DNA of 64,000 nucleotides from an uncultured bacterium (GTDB lineage Bacteria > Vulcanimicrobiota > Xenobia > Xenobiales > Xenobiaceae). The notes under the pieces were generated by a model, which saw only the letters and a list, made by a program, of their open reading frames with translations, made no database searches and was not told the origin of the DNA. The translations under genes were made by a program, and so were the position numbers. Shown here in pieces: positions 52,920 through 61,311 of this stretch. The first letter of the stretch is position 1. Each line of letters opens with the position of its first letter. The DNA lies in assembly GCA_934621605.1 (NCBI GenBank), contig CAKTUZ010000002.1, forward strand, positions 1-64,000. The letters run 5' to 3'.

Positions 52920-54734
52920 CTATTTTGATTTTACTTGCTCACTGGTAAAATGCGGCACCAATTCAATCAATAGACGTAAAGCTGCTTCATCGTCAGCTTG
53001 CAAAGCTGCTTGACGCAACTCTGCCAACCTGGCTCCCGGCCAACCCACGGGAGGCGCTTCGGTTGTCACTTTAGTGATCTTGGGCATAGCGGTCGGTTCT
53101 GTCTCCTCGCCGGTATTGGTCAATTCTTCATAAAGTTTTTCACCAGGGCGCAACCCAACGATTTTTATGGGAATATCGACATCGGGTTCAAAACCGGAAA
53201 GACGAATAAGATTGCGAGCCAAATCGATAATTTTCATCGGTTTACCCATATCTAAAACGTAAATTTCTCCACCTTGGGCCAAAGCGCCCGCTCGCAATAC
53301 CAAGCCAACCGCTTCCGGAATAGTCATAAAGAAACGCGTCATATTCTCATCGGTAACAGTAACTGGGCCGCCTTTGGCAATTTGTTTCTTAAAGGTAGGG
53401 ATAACACTACCGCGAGAACCGAGTACATTGCCAAAACGCACCGCTGCAAAGCCTGGCACACGCCTAGATGCCAAAATCAGTTCGGCCATACGTTTGGTGG
53501 CTCCCATAACCGAAGTGGGATTCACAGCCTTGTCAGTAGAGATAGAAATGAGCTTTTCAACCTTGTATTGCTGAGCCAAATCAAGCAAAAGCTGTGTGCC
53601 AAACACATTGTTGGCTACCGCTTCGGCTGGACTGAGTTCCATTAAAGGTACATGTTTATGGGCGGCGGTATGGAAAACAACTTGCGGTCGAAATTTTTCA
53701 AACAATTTGGTCATGCGAGCTCGATCACGCAAATTGCCAATAAATTGCACTATGGGAGCGTTGCGCAACTCTATGCCTATTTCATGAATGCTATTTTCAC
53801 CGCGCCCCATAAGAATAATCTGAGAAGCTCCCAATTTAACCACTTGACGGCAAATTTCAGAACCGATAGACCCCCCAGCCCCAGTTACCAACACGCGCTT
53901 ACCTTGAATATAATTTTTAACCGCTCCCAAATCACCCTCGATAGGATCGCGATCTAATAAATCCTCAATCTGTACTTCGCGCAAATTGCTTACTTTAACG
54001 TGTTCATCCAGTAAATCGAAAACACTGGGGATAACGCGCAACTTTACTTCGGGAACTTTAGTGCAAGCCTGAACTACTGAACGCACTAGAGAAGGCTGCA
54101 TGCCAGCCATAATTACAAAGCTAACATCAAGTTGCCGAGCAATTTCCGCAATATCTGCCACTTTTCCCAAAACAGGAATGCCATGAATGCGCAAGCGACA
54201 TTTGGCCGGGTCGTTGTCGATTAAGCCTACACATTTAAAACCGGAGTTTTCGCGCTCTAATTCGCGCAAAATTACTTCCCCGCTGTCGTCAGCTCCAACC
54301 ACTAAAGAACGTCTGGCAGAGTTCAAATCGCCATTTTTTTTCACACTGCCGAGGCGCAAACCCAAGCGCACACCTCCGCAACAAGCCAACCACAGCAGAG
54401 CTGCCGTAGCTGTACAAGTGCGTGGAAAAACCGCGCCGCCGGCCAGAAGAACAAAAGCCTCCCAAACCGAAGCAGTTACGGTGACAGCGTACAATGCAGC
54501 CAAAAGCTCGTGAATACCAGCATAACGCCAAACCTTATCGTAAAGACCAAAGAGAGAGAAACAAACTACAGCCAATATAGAAACGCCCACATAAAGCGAT
54601 AAATTGCTTAATTGCAGAAAGCGCTCCATAGCACTCGAATCAAAATCAAGGCGCAATCCCAGAGCTAAAATCAAGCCCAAAAAGACCAATACCATATCCA
54701 AGAGTGCCAAAGCCAATTTATGGCGAAAGTTCAA
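52920..54734 (-). CDS. PglF/WbpM-like nucleotide-sugar 4,6-dehydratase
   Basis: A 604-residue membrane protein with four N-terminal helices (ALLDMVLVFLGLILALGL, SLYVGVSILAVVCFSLFGL, and two more), a CoA-binding-like Rossmann unit (VVGADDSGEVILREL), and a C-terminal SDR domain: VLVTGAGGSIGSEICRQV, HTAAHKHVPLMELSP, STDKAVNPTSVMGATKRMAE. It belongs to the UDP-GlcNAc 4,6-dehydratase group that makes 4-keto-6-deoxy sugars for bacillosamine or QuiNAc-type residues. It is the third gene of a set with an aminotransferase and a phosphoglycosyl transferase on the same strand, 12 bp after the aminotransferase. An acetyltransferase is not seen in the set. Confidence 0.93.
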   Translation of the reverse strand: MNFRHKLALALLDMVLVFLGLILALGLRLDFDSSAMERFLQLSNLSLYVGVSILAVVCFSLFGLYDKVWRYAGIHELLAALYAVTVTASVWEAFVLLAGGAVFPRTCTATAALLWLACCGGVRLGLRLGSVKKNGDLNSARRSLVVGADDSGEVILRELERENSGFKCVGLIDNDPAKCRLRIHGIPVLGKVADIAEIARQLDVSFVIMAGMQPSLVRSVVQACTKVPEVKLRVIPSVFDLLDEHVKVSNLREVQIEDLLDRDPIEGDLGAVKNYIQGKRVLVTGAGGSIGSEICRQVVKLGASQIILMGRGENSIHEIGIELRNAPIVQFIGNLRDRARMTKLFEKFRPQVVFHTAAHKHVPLMELSPAEAVANNVFGTQLLLDLAQQYKVEKLISISTDKAVNPTSVMGATKRMAELILASRRVPGFAAVRFGNVLGSRGSVIPTFKKQIAKGGPVTVTDENMTRFFMTIPEAVGLVLRAGALAQGGEIYVLDMGKPMKIIDLARNLIRLSGFEPDVDIPIKIVGLRPGEKLYEELTNTGEETEPTAMPKITKVTTEAPPVGWPGARLAELRQAALQADDEAALRLLIELVPHFTSEQVKSK

Positions 54735-54746
54735 ACTCAGGCCTCC

Positions 54747-55913
54747 TTAAGATAATTGCTCGCGCACTGCGTAAAGTTCGTGGATAACTTCACAAATTTT
54801 AGCCACCAAAGCCAAATCCATATGGGAAGAAATAGGCAAACAAATAATACTGTCACTGATCTTCTCAGTTATAGGCAAATGCACTTGGTCTTGAGCATAA
54901 CAAGAAAGCTTATGGCCGACCGGGCTAAAATAAGCGCGGTTAGGTATACCCTCCATAGTTAAGGCCTTACTTAAAATATCGCGACTAATACCGAATTCCT
55001 GACCTATAACAACGGCAAAATCTTTATAAGAAGAACGAGAGTGAGCGCGAATGGTCTGGAAAGTAAGGCCTGGCAAATCTCTTAAGCCTTCTTTATACGC
55101 TTGAGCAACTTTATTGCGATATTGCGCATAACTTTCCAAATAGTCAGCGCCTTTGGCAGCAATAATCGCATTGGCTTCAGCCATGCGAGCATTTAAGCCT
55201 ACATGTGGGCATTCATAGCTGCCAGGGTTGCCATAGTCGCGACCGGCGATAATATGCCGGGCAATCTTTTCATCATTGGTTGTCACCAAACCGCCTTCAC
55301 CGCCGGTAAGTAACTTAGTGGGCGACAGAGAAAAGGACTCGAAACTACCATGACCGCCTAAGGGTTTGCCTTCATAAATAGTACCCAAACCGTGAGCCGA
55401 ATCGTAAAAAACGGGCAAATCATATTCTTTGCCCAAACGTTCCACGGCAGCAAAATCTAAAGGATTGCCAAAGACACTGACTGCCGCCAAAGCTACAGTA
55501 TTGGGAGTAATAGCGCGGCGCATTTGGGCAACGTCGACAGTAAACGTATCGGGCTCGCAATCTACAAAGACAGGCTTAAAGCCATTCCACCAAATAGAAT
55601 GGAAGGTGGCCATAAAAGAGAAAGAGGGTACTACTATCTCGCCTTTATCTTTATCGAGTTGTAAAGCCTGTAACCCCAAAATAAGACCGCTAGTACAAGA
55701 AGAAACGCCAATAGCATACTTTACCTCCAGCAGTTTGGCCATTTTCTCTTCAAATAGACGCAAATAAGGGCCTTTGGTCAGCCAGCCGCTGCGATACATT
55801 TTTTCTAAAGAAGGAACCACTTCTTCCCAAGCCGGCGTAGTGGGCGCAGTAAAAGGAATGCCAGGATCGAAAGCTTTTTGACCACCTAAAATAGCAGGTA
55901 TACGTTTTTTCAT
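54747..55913 (-). CDS. DegT/DnrJ/EryC1-type sugar aminotransferase
   Basis: A 388-residue PLP enzyme. The start ATG 55913 has GAGG upstream; the frame extends to 56066 but overlaps the preceding gene. PLP lysine in SFSLSPTKLLTGGEGGLV. Other family marks are SCTSGLILGLQAL, VPSFSFMATFHSIWWNG, VFVDCEPDTFTVDV, PVFYDSAHGLG and GLNARMAEANA. It transfers an amino group to the 4-keto sugar made by the neighbouring dehydratase, as PglE does. Its product would be a 4-amino-4,6-dideoxy sugar nucleotide. Between a phosphoglycosyl transferase and the dehydratase in one operon. Confidence 0.9.
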   Translation of the reverse strand: MKKRIPAILGGQKAFDPGIPFTAPTTPAWEEVVPSLEKMYRSGWLTKGPYLRLFEEKMAKLLEVKYAIGVSSCTSGLILGLQALQLDKDKGEIVVPSFSFMATFHSIWWNGFKPVFVDCEPDTFTVDVAQMRRAITPNTVALAAVSVFGNPLDFAAVERLGKEYDLPVFYDSAHGLGTIYEGKPLGGHGSFESFSLSPTKLLTGGEGGLVTTNDEKIARHIIAGRDYGNPGSYECPHVGLNARMAEANAIIAAKGADYLESYAQYRNKVAQAYKEGLRDLPGLTFQTIRAHSRSSYKDFAVVIGQEFGISRDILSKALTMEGIPNRAYFSPVGHKLSCYAQDQVHLPITEKISDSIICLPISSHMDLALVAKICEVIHELYAVREQLS

Positions 55914-55974
55914 AATAAACAACCTCGCTCTGTCTATTTTTCTTAATTTCCTAATATACTTCTGATAAAACAGC

Positions 55975-56634
55975 TTAAGCTTTGCCGGAATCTTGCTCAG
56001 TTTCGGCTTTTGATTTAGATAAGATTTGTTCGGCCTTAGGCAACCAACCGTAACCGTAAACATCATCGCCTTTGCATAAAACGCCTACAGTGCGCCCAAT
56101 AATTTGCATATCCAACCAAAACGAATAATTATCGATATAGTATATATCCAATTCGATGCGCTCTGGCCAGGTAATACTGTTGCGGCCGCTTACTTGGGCC
56201 AATCCAGTTAAGCCGGGCAATACCTCCAGACGGCGTCGCTGATGCTCATTATAAGTTTCTACTTGATAAGCTAACGTAGGACGCGGCCCTACCAAGCTCA
56301 TTTCGCCACGCAAGACATTAAAAAGCTGAGGCAATTCGTCTAAAGACCAGCGACGCAAAAACGCTCCAGTTTTAGTTATGCGCGAATCATTTTGGGAAAT
56401 TTCGTAACCGCTGCCTAAGTGTTCGGCGTTGCGAATCATAGTGCGAAACTTAAAAAAGGGAAACTTGCATCCGCGCTTGCCCACACGCTCTTGCACATAA
56501 AAAATAGGCCAGCCGTCATCAATTAAAACAGCCACAGCACAGGCTAACAAAATAGGACTCAGTATAATAACAGCCGCTAAAGAAGCGAAAATATCGAAGG
56601 CCCGCTTGAGCAAGCCGTTGGGATTATGCCACAC
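55975..56634 (-). CDS. undecaprenyl-phosphate sugar phosphotransferase (PglC/WcaJ family)
   Basis: A 219-residue monotopic phosphoglycosyl transferase. The N-terminal re-entrant helix (FDIFASLAAVIILSPILLACAVAVLI, residues 13-38, given here only as landmarks FDIFASL and SPILL) is followed by RVGKRG, FFKFRTM, RWSLDELPQLFNVL, and GEMSLVGPRP with the catalytic Asp-Glu pair in the DELPQ motif. It places the first sugar phosphate on undecaprenyl phosphate to begin an O-antigen, capsule or glycoprotein glycan. First gene of the PglC-PglE-PglF-like set, 61 bp before the aminotransferase. A short Gln/Ser/Lys-rich tail ends it. Confidence 0.93.
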   Translation of the reverse strand: MWHNPNGLLKRAFDIFASLAAVIILSPILLACAVAVLIDDGWPIFYVQERVGKRGCKFPFFKFRTMIRNAEHLGSGYEISQNDSRITKTGAFLRRWSLDELPQLFNVLRGEMSLVGPRPTLAYQVETYNEHQRRRLEVLPGLTGLAQVSGRNSITWPERIELDIYYIDNYSFWLDMQIIGRTVGVLCKGDDVYGYGWLPKAEQILSKSKAETEQDSGKA

Positions 56635-56772
56635 AGTTGCTTTTTCTCCCCTAATAAACTTTTGCCAAACATTTTCAAAGTAACTAAAAGCGATCCTTTT
56701 TCGTCAAAAAAGAAGTATACTCAGAGGAGCATTAGGCGCACATGATCTGATAGAACTGAGAGGCTTATATTT

Positions 56773-57018
56773 ATGAAAGTAACGGAAGATTGGGAAGAAC
56801 TTACCGAGCGTACTACCGTGGCTGGTGCAGCTAAGCATTTGTGCAAAAAATTGGCAGCTAAATTTGGTCTTAAGGGAAATAGCTCGCCTAGCCAAACCCA
56901 AGCTTGGCTGAACAACAACGGCGCAGGAAATCAGTCTGCAGCTAATAATTCAGACGACAATTCATTTTTGGTATCAGTAGACGAATCCGACGCTATTAGC
57001 AAAATTATCATCCATTAG
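56773..57018 (+). CDS. small protein of unknown function
   Basis: An 81-residue reading frame with AGAGG nine bases before its ATG. The N-terminal half is helical and basic (AKHLCKKLAAKFGLKG), followed by an Asn/Ser-rich middle and an acidic end (SDDNSF, DESDAI). There is no recognised domain, signal or membrane helix. It lies alone between the divergent PglC-like gene and the convergent zinc-ribbon gene. Reported because the ribosome site is good, but it could be a chance frame. Confidence 0.4.
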   Translation: MKVTEDWEELTERTTVAGAAKHLCKKLAAKFGLKGNSSPSQTQAWLNNNGAGNQSAANNSDDNSFLVSVDESDAISKIIIH

Positions 57019-57070
57019 ATCGCGTTATTATTAGGAAAAATAATATACGCAAGCCAAGGTAATGCTGTTG

Positions 57071-57961
57071 TTACTTTTGCAATTCATCGATCGCCTGGTT
57101 TATTTCCTTAATTTGAGACTCAAGTTTGTCTTTTTCTACTTCCTTTTGTGCCGTTGCTCTAATGGCAAAAGCTATTGAAACCATAGCGGCTACAAAAGCA
57201 CTGAATGTAAAAAGAAAACCGGCGAAATCTGGGTTATTGCGGAATGCCAACAATAAGAAGAACGGTATAAAAAGTCCTATAGCACAGCCACATCCTCTCA
57301 TATTGCCATATTTATTATCTAGATCAGTTAATGTTTGTTCTTTGAGGTGAAGATCTGGATACAAATAAGACAAAGCTCCCTCTTTATATTCTTCTATCCT
57401 CACATTAACACAAGGCTCGGTATTTAGGGCCCAATGCATATTTTTTACAAGTTCTGAATATTTACCCTCTATTACATTCCTATCTACAGAACTAAAAAGT
57501 TTTTGAGCAGTATTTTTTACACTCTCTTTCAATTGTTCAACTTTAGGTTTAAAGCTATTATCTTCTTCCAGAGTTTTTCTTAAGTACTCTTTATGTTTTT
57601 TAAAATCGCCTTCTCTGCCATATTTTTGGGCTAGAGCAAAAAACTTTTCGGCTCTGCTTCTACTTACTCGAGCCTTAAGTTCTTCGACTTTATTTTCTAT
57701 GCCAATATCCTCTTCCAAAGCTCTTTGTAAATAATGTTGATACTTTTCCTTATCATCTTCTTTGGCATATTTTTCAGCTAAAGCTAAAAAGTTTTCGGCC
57801 TTACGTCTAGCCGAATTGCTGTCGTCTAAAGCCACAGTACCGCTAACTTTAACGCGCTCGCCTATTAAAATTTTCTTACCGCAATACATACAAAAGGCTA
57901 CATCTTTACCTTCCGGCAACTCCAAATTGGCAGAGCAATTGGGACAAGTTAAACTAATCAT
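57071..57961 (-). CDS. zinc-ribbon protein with coiled-coil repeats and two membrane segments
   Basis: Start ATG 57961 (the frame extends to 58030) gives 296 residues. Residues 1-35 are a zinc ribbon: TCPNCSANLELP and FCMYCGKK. Three repeats of the pattern EKYAKEDDKEKYQHYLQRALEED / QKYGREGDFKKHKEYLRKTLEED (written as approximate units of about 30 residues) form a TPR-like or helical solenoid. Two adjacent hydrophobic segments (CAIGLFIPFFLLLAF, FLFTFSAFVAAMVSIAFA) and a short coiled coil end the protein. It looks like a membrane-tethered scaffold. I do not recognise the family. An inverted-repeat element lies upstream. Confidence 0.6.
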   Translation of the reverse strand: MISLTCPNCSANLELPEGKDVAFCMYCGKKILIGERVKVSGTVALDDSNSARRKAENFLALAEKYAKEDDKEKYQHYLQRALEEDIGIENKVEELKARVSRSRAEKFFALAQKYGREGDFKKHKEYLRKTLEEDNSFKPKVEQLKESVKNTAQKLFSSVDRNVIEGKYSELVKNMHWALNTEPCVNVRIEEYKEGALSYLYPDLHLKEQTLTDLDNKYGNMRGCGCAIGLFIPFFLLLAFRNNPDFAGFLFTFSAFVAAMVSIAFAIRATAQKEVEKDKLESQIKEINQAIDELQK

Positions 57962-58010
57962 AATAAAATATTCCTTTCTTGTTTGCGGCTGCTTTAGATG
58001 ACACCATAAG

Positions 58011-58126
58011 TGGGATATATCATATACCATTTATGGTATTATTTTAATTCAGTTACGCAGAAAATTTGCAAAAAAGGATTCTATTCCTCCCATATTTTTT
58101 CTACTACGAAACTATGATATATCCCA
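58011..58126. repeat. 116-bp element with 14-bp perfect inverted ends
   Basis: TGGGATATATCATA (58011-58024) is matched exactly by its reverse complement TATGATATATCCCA (58113-58126). Inside the left part lies a 16-bp palindrome ATACCATTTATGGTAT (58024-58039). The left arm covers the region upstream of the zinc-ribbon gene start; the right arm lies 60 bp before the tRNA-Ser promoter. It could be a miniature inverted-repeat element or paired operator sites. Confidence 0.55.
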
Positions 58127-58186
58127 GATACCGTGTTTCTGACGAGCAATATTTTCCTTGACGATAACTTTTTTTAGCTTACCCCC

Positions 58187-58215
58187 TTGCTTTTTTTTTC
58201 ATCTTTTATTATAAT
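58187..58215 (+). promoter_or_regulatory. tRNA-Ser promoter
   Basis: TTGCTT (58187-58192) is separated by 17 bp from a perfect TATAAT (58210-58215). The mature tRNA starts 13 bp after the -10 box, so transcription begins only a few bases before it. Confidence 0.8.
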
Positions 58216-58228
58216 CACGTCGTTCCAC

Positions 58229-58318
58229 GGAGCGATGGCCGAGAGGTTAAAGGCGCACGCCTGCTAAGCGTGAGGGTCCAAAAGGCCCACCTGGGTTCGA
58301 ATCCCAGTCACTCCGCCA
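58229..58318 (+). tRNA. tRNA-Ser (anticodon GCU)
   Basis: A 90-nt tRNA with a long variable arm, encoded CCA, and discriminator G as expected for serine. The anticodon stem CACGC/GCGTG carries loop CTGCTAA, anticodon GCT (reads AGC/AGU). The T arm CTGGG-TTCGAAT-CCCAG is perfect. The D region TGGCCGAGAGGTTAAAGGC is standard. The acceptor stem GGAGCGA / TCACTCC has one C-A mismatch at the fifth pair. A strong promoter precedes it and a terminator follows. Confidence 0.95.
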
Positions 58319-58345
58319 CTGTAGAATAGCAATCCCCTATGAATA

Positions 58346-58386
58346 ACGGGTTTTGGGTTGAATGACCCGAAGCTCGTTTTTTTTAT
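58346..58386 (+). terminator. intrinsic terminator after tRNA-Ser
   Basis: A 13-bp stem ACGGGTTTTGGGT / ACCCGAAGCTCGT (including G-U pairs) with a 6-nt loop, followed by a run of T. It is 27 bp after the tRNA end. Confidence 0.85.
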
Positions 58387-58479
58387 TGCACAATCGATTC
58401 TGTTTTGCGCTTTTCCAAAACACAGGAGCGAGTTCACAGTGAGTTTTGCTTGTTCAAAAATTCAGGCAGGAGGAAATTT

Positions 58480-59859
58480 ATGACGGAAATTACCACTTAT
58501 TTGAAAGAGAATGCGACTAAGTTTGAGGAAGATCTCAAGTCTATTTTGCGCATTCCCAGCGTCAGCACCGACGAAAGTCACAAAAAGGATATGCTGGCCT
58601 GCGCTCAGGAAGTAGTACGTCAGCTTCATGAAGCCGGCATTGAAAAGGCAGAAATTATGCCTACTCCCGGCCATCCTATCGTTTTTGCCCAGTCCGAGCA
58701 ACTCCCCAACCGCCCTACCATTTTAGTTTACGGCCACTATGATGTGCAGCCCGAAGATCCTATCGAAGAATGGGAGACCCCTCCTTTCGAGCCGACTATT
58801 CGTGACGGCAAGATCTACGCCCGCGGTACTTCCGACGACAAGGGCCAGTTCTTGGTACATATTAAAGCTGCCAAAACTCTCAACGATTTAAAGGCCATGC
58901 CCGTCAACTTAAAGTTCTGCATTGAAGGCGAGGAAGAATGCGGCAGCCCCAATTTAGACAATTGGATCGTTGAACATGCCGATCTTTTGAAAGCTGACGT
59001 TTTAGTTATTTCCGATACCACTATGTATGCTCCCGGCAAGCCTTCCTTGCTTTATGGCTTACGTGGTCTCACCTACTTAGAGGTAGAAATTAAAGGCGGA
59101 GACACCGACATGCACTCCGGCATGTTCGGCGGCGCTGTACCTAACCCCATCAATGAGCTTTGCCGCATTATCGCTCATCTCAAAGATGACAAGTATCATA
59201 TTACCGTACCCCACTTCTATGACAAAGTACGTCCCCTTTCCGAAGAAGAGCGCAAAGAGTGGCAAGGCCTCGATTTTGACGAAGAAGAATACCGTAAAAT
59301 GGTCGGTTCTCCTGAACTTTGCGGTGAAGAAGGCTACTCTTGCATTGAGCGACGCTGGGCTCGTCCTACTTTAGATGTGAACGGCATTTGGGGCGGATTT
59401 ACTGGCGAAGGTGCCAAGACCGTTATTCCCGCCAAAGCTTATGCCAAAATTTCTTGCCGTTTGGTGCCCGACCAGGACGACCAAGAGATCGCCAAGCTTT
59501 TGGAAGCCGAAATTAGACGCTTGGCCTCTCCTGCCGTCACCGTAAAAGTAAGCGTTGACCACGGCGGCCCCGCTTGGATGACTTCTCCGGATGATCCAGT
59601 GCTTCGCGCAGCCAATGTGGCCGCTCAGAAAGCCTGGAATGCTACTCCTGTACGCGTACGCGAAGGCGGCTCTATTCCTATTGTTTCCACCTTCACCAAA
59701 GTGCTCAACATTCCGGCCGTCCTCTTAGGCGTAGGCTTGGAAGATGAGCAAATTCACGCTCCCAACGAGCACCTTTCCTTAGAGAACTTCCACGCTGGTA
59801 TCGCCGCTTCTGCATACTTAATGCAAGAAATCGCCGCTTTGCCCGAAATGAAGAAGTAA
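58480..59859 (+). CDS. M20 family metallopeptidase (dipeptidase, CNDP/PepV-like)
   Basis: A 459-residue zinc dipeptidase. The start ATG 58480 has AGGAGG upstream; the frame reaches 58405 without support. Metal ligands are in VYGHYDVQPED (His and Asp), the catalytic Glu pair in EGEEECGSPN, and Asp in ISDTTMY; a dimerisation lid is inserted (HSGMFGGAVPNPINEL). Final His in EQIHAPNEHLSLENF. Homologues hydrolyse dipeptides with broad specificity. The preceding tRNA terminator makes it an independent unit. A strong terminator follows. Confidence 0.93.
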   Translation: MTEITTYLKENATKFEEDLKSILRIPSVSTDESHKKDMLACAQEVVRQLHEAGIEKAEIMPTPGHPIVFAQSEQLPNRPTILVYGHYDVQPEDPIEEWETPPFEPTIRDGKIYARGTSDDKGQFLVHIKAAKTLNDLKAMPVNLKFCIEGEEECGSPNLDNWIVEHADLLKADVLVISDTTMYAPGKPSLLYGLRGLTYLEVEIKGGDTDMHSGMFGGAVPNPINELCRIIAHLKDDKYHITVPHFYDKVRPLSEEERKEWQGLDFDEEEYRKMVGSPELCGEEGYSCIERRWARPTLDVNGIWGGFTGEGAKTVIPAKAYAKISCRLVPDQDDQEIAKLLEAEIRRLASPAVTVKVSVDHGGPAWMTSPDDPVLRAANVAAQKAWNATPVRVREGGSIPIVSTFTKVLNIPAVLLGVGLEDEQIHAPNEHLSLENFHAGIAASAYLMQEIAALPEMKK

Positions 59860-59901
59860 ACTCTATATGTTTGCCAAGCGGCCGGACATAAGGCCGCCAT
59901 A

Positions 59902-59950
59902 CAAAAAAGCTGCCCGCACCAAATTCAGTGCAGGCAGCTTTTTTTTTGTT
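59902..59950 (+). terminator. intrinsic terminator after the M20 peptidase
   Basis: AAAAAGCTGCC-CGCAC pairs with GTGC-AGGCAGCTTTTT around an 8-nt loop and runs into a nine-T tract. The symmetry with the A-tract on the left may let it serve the converging 59966 gene. Confidence 0.9.
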
Positions 59951-59965
59951 ATCTAGATGATTCTA

Positions 59966-60307
59966 TTACAGTTTGCAAATTTCTACATATTTAGCTTTAA
60001 AACTTAAGCTGAAAAATTCATTTTTATCATCATCTAAAACAGATATGATAATAGAGCCATCTTGATCTAACGTAAGCCCTAGAATACTGAAATCATCGGT
60101 ATTTCCAGTAAGGCCTGAATATTCAATTACATCATAAAATTTCACTAAAACTAAACCTGTTTCCGGAGACAAATTATCATAATTACTTTGCATCCAGTAA
60201 CAAAAATTTATTTTTAGCTCTAGCTCTTCTTTTTCGGCATTGTAACTTACAAATTCAAGCAAACTATCATGTAGCTCGTATTGATCTAAAAATTGGGTAA
60301 TATTCAT
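59966..60307 (-). CDS. small acidic protein, unknown (immunity-protein-like pattern)
   Basis: A 113-residue acidic protein: MNITQFLDQYELHDSLLEF, ELELKINFCYWMQSNYDN, ETGLVLVKFYDVIEY, and a C-terminal beta region ending KAKYVEICKL. The HDSxL start with alternating strands and a conserved aromatic pair is seen in small proteins found among immunity and DUF families, but I cannot name one. The stop codon of the upstream exonuclease is 3 bp before its ATG region, so they form a unit. Its function is unknown; no toxin is visible next to it. Confidence 0.55.
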   Translation of the reverse strand: MNITQFLDQYELHDSLLEFVSYNAEKEELELKINFCYWMQSNYDNLSPETGLVLVKFYDVIEYSGLTGNTDDFSILGLTLDQDGSIIISVLDDDKNEFFSLSFKAKYVEICKL

Positions 60308-60310
60308 TAT

Positions 60311-61183
60311 TTAATTTAATGCATCCAAGTTTATCCCCAAATTGTTGCAAAAGTTTTCCGCTTCACTGTCGGGATTTTTTATAGCAAAATCGGCTAAATT
60401 TTCTAATTCAAAAGGCAAAGGTACATCTTTGCACACAGTAGCCAAGCATCTATTTAGACGCAAGCGCTCTTGGGAAGCGGCAATTTCAGCAGCAAAACGG
60501 CCGGCTAAATTTGGTTGTTCCATCAATTTATCTAAACTGCCACATTTATTTAAAAGCTTGGCACCAGTTTTTTCGCCTATACCTTTGATACCGATAATAT
60601 TATCTGAAGTATCGCCCATTAAAGCCAACCAATCGACGATTAGCTCGGCAGGTACGCCGCAATAATGTTCCTGGCAAGTATTTTTGTCTACATAGTGATC
60701 CTTAGCTTTGCCATCTGAAGGCATCATAACGGCAATATCACCTTCCAACGCTAGCAATTGGGCCAAGTCTTTGTCTTTAGACATAACCCGAACTTTCCAA
60801 CCTTTTTGTAAAGCTTTGGCTGCCAAAGTGCCAATTACGTCATCAGCTTCATAGCCATCGACAGAAACTATCGTATAGCCTAGATGGCGGCACATATCGA
60901 TAGCTAAAGGTATTTGTACTTTTAGATCTGGATCAACAGGCGGACGGTTGGCTTTGTATTCTGGAGAAAGTTCGCAGCGAAATACCGGTACTGGACTTTC
61001 AAAAGCGCAAATGCAATATTCCATGTCCAATTTGTGGCGCCAACTTTTTAGGGTTCTGGCTAAGCCATAAACGGCTCCGGTAGGCACACCCTGCGGACTG
61101 GTTAAACGAGCATTGCGCCCCAAACCGTAAAAGCTTTTAAATATTTGATACATAGTATCGACAATATATAAAGTGTCGGACAT
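60311..61183 (-). CDS. stand-alone 5'-3' exonuclease (PolA N-terminal type)
   Basis: A 290-residue protein matching the 5'-nuclease domain of DNA polymerase I. Acidic metal ligands are in LYIVDTMYQIFKSF, YEADDVIGTLAAKAL and VMSKDKDLAQLL; the helix-hairpin-helix is in LMGDTSDNIIGIKGIGEKTGAKLL. It lacks the polymerase and 3'-5' exonuclease parts, so it is either a partner of a truncated PolA or a separate RNA-primer removal enzyme. Start ATG 61183 with GAAGGGA upstream, just after a terminator. It is followed by the small acidic protein gene. Confidence 0.93.
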   Translation of the reverse strand: MSDTLYIVDTMYQIFKSFYGLGRNARLTSPQGVPTGAVYGLARTLKSWRHKLDMEYCICAFESPVPVFRCELSPEYKANRPPVDPDLKVQIPLAIDMCRHLGYTIVSVDGYEADDVIGTLAAKALQKGWKVRVMSKDKDLAQLLALEGDIAVMMPSDGKAKDHYVDKNTCQEHYCGVPAELIVDWLALMGDTSDNIIGIKGIGEKTGAKLLNKCGSLDKLMEQPNLAGRFAAEIAASQERLRLNRCLATVCKDVPLPFELENLADFAIKNPDSEAENFCNNLGINLDALN

Positions 61184-61196
61184 GGTTTATTCCCTT

Positions 61197-61250
61197 CAAA
61201 AAAAAATCCGGGATGCTATTCGCGCTAAGCTCAAGCTTTTCCCGGATTGT
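61197..61250 (-). terminator. intrinsic terminator of the nitroreductase-like gene
   Basis: On the minus strand AATCCGGG pairs with CCCGGATT and is followed by a run of eight or more T. It separates the nitroreductase-like lipoprotein from the exonuclease gene, whose ribosome site lies directly after it. Confidence 0.8.
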
Positions 61251-61311
61251 TATATAATCTGCCGCAAGGCTCCCCTAACTTGGTTATGATAAATAATTAA
61301 AGTACCTAAAA

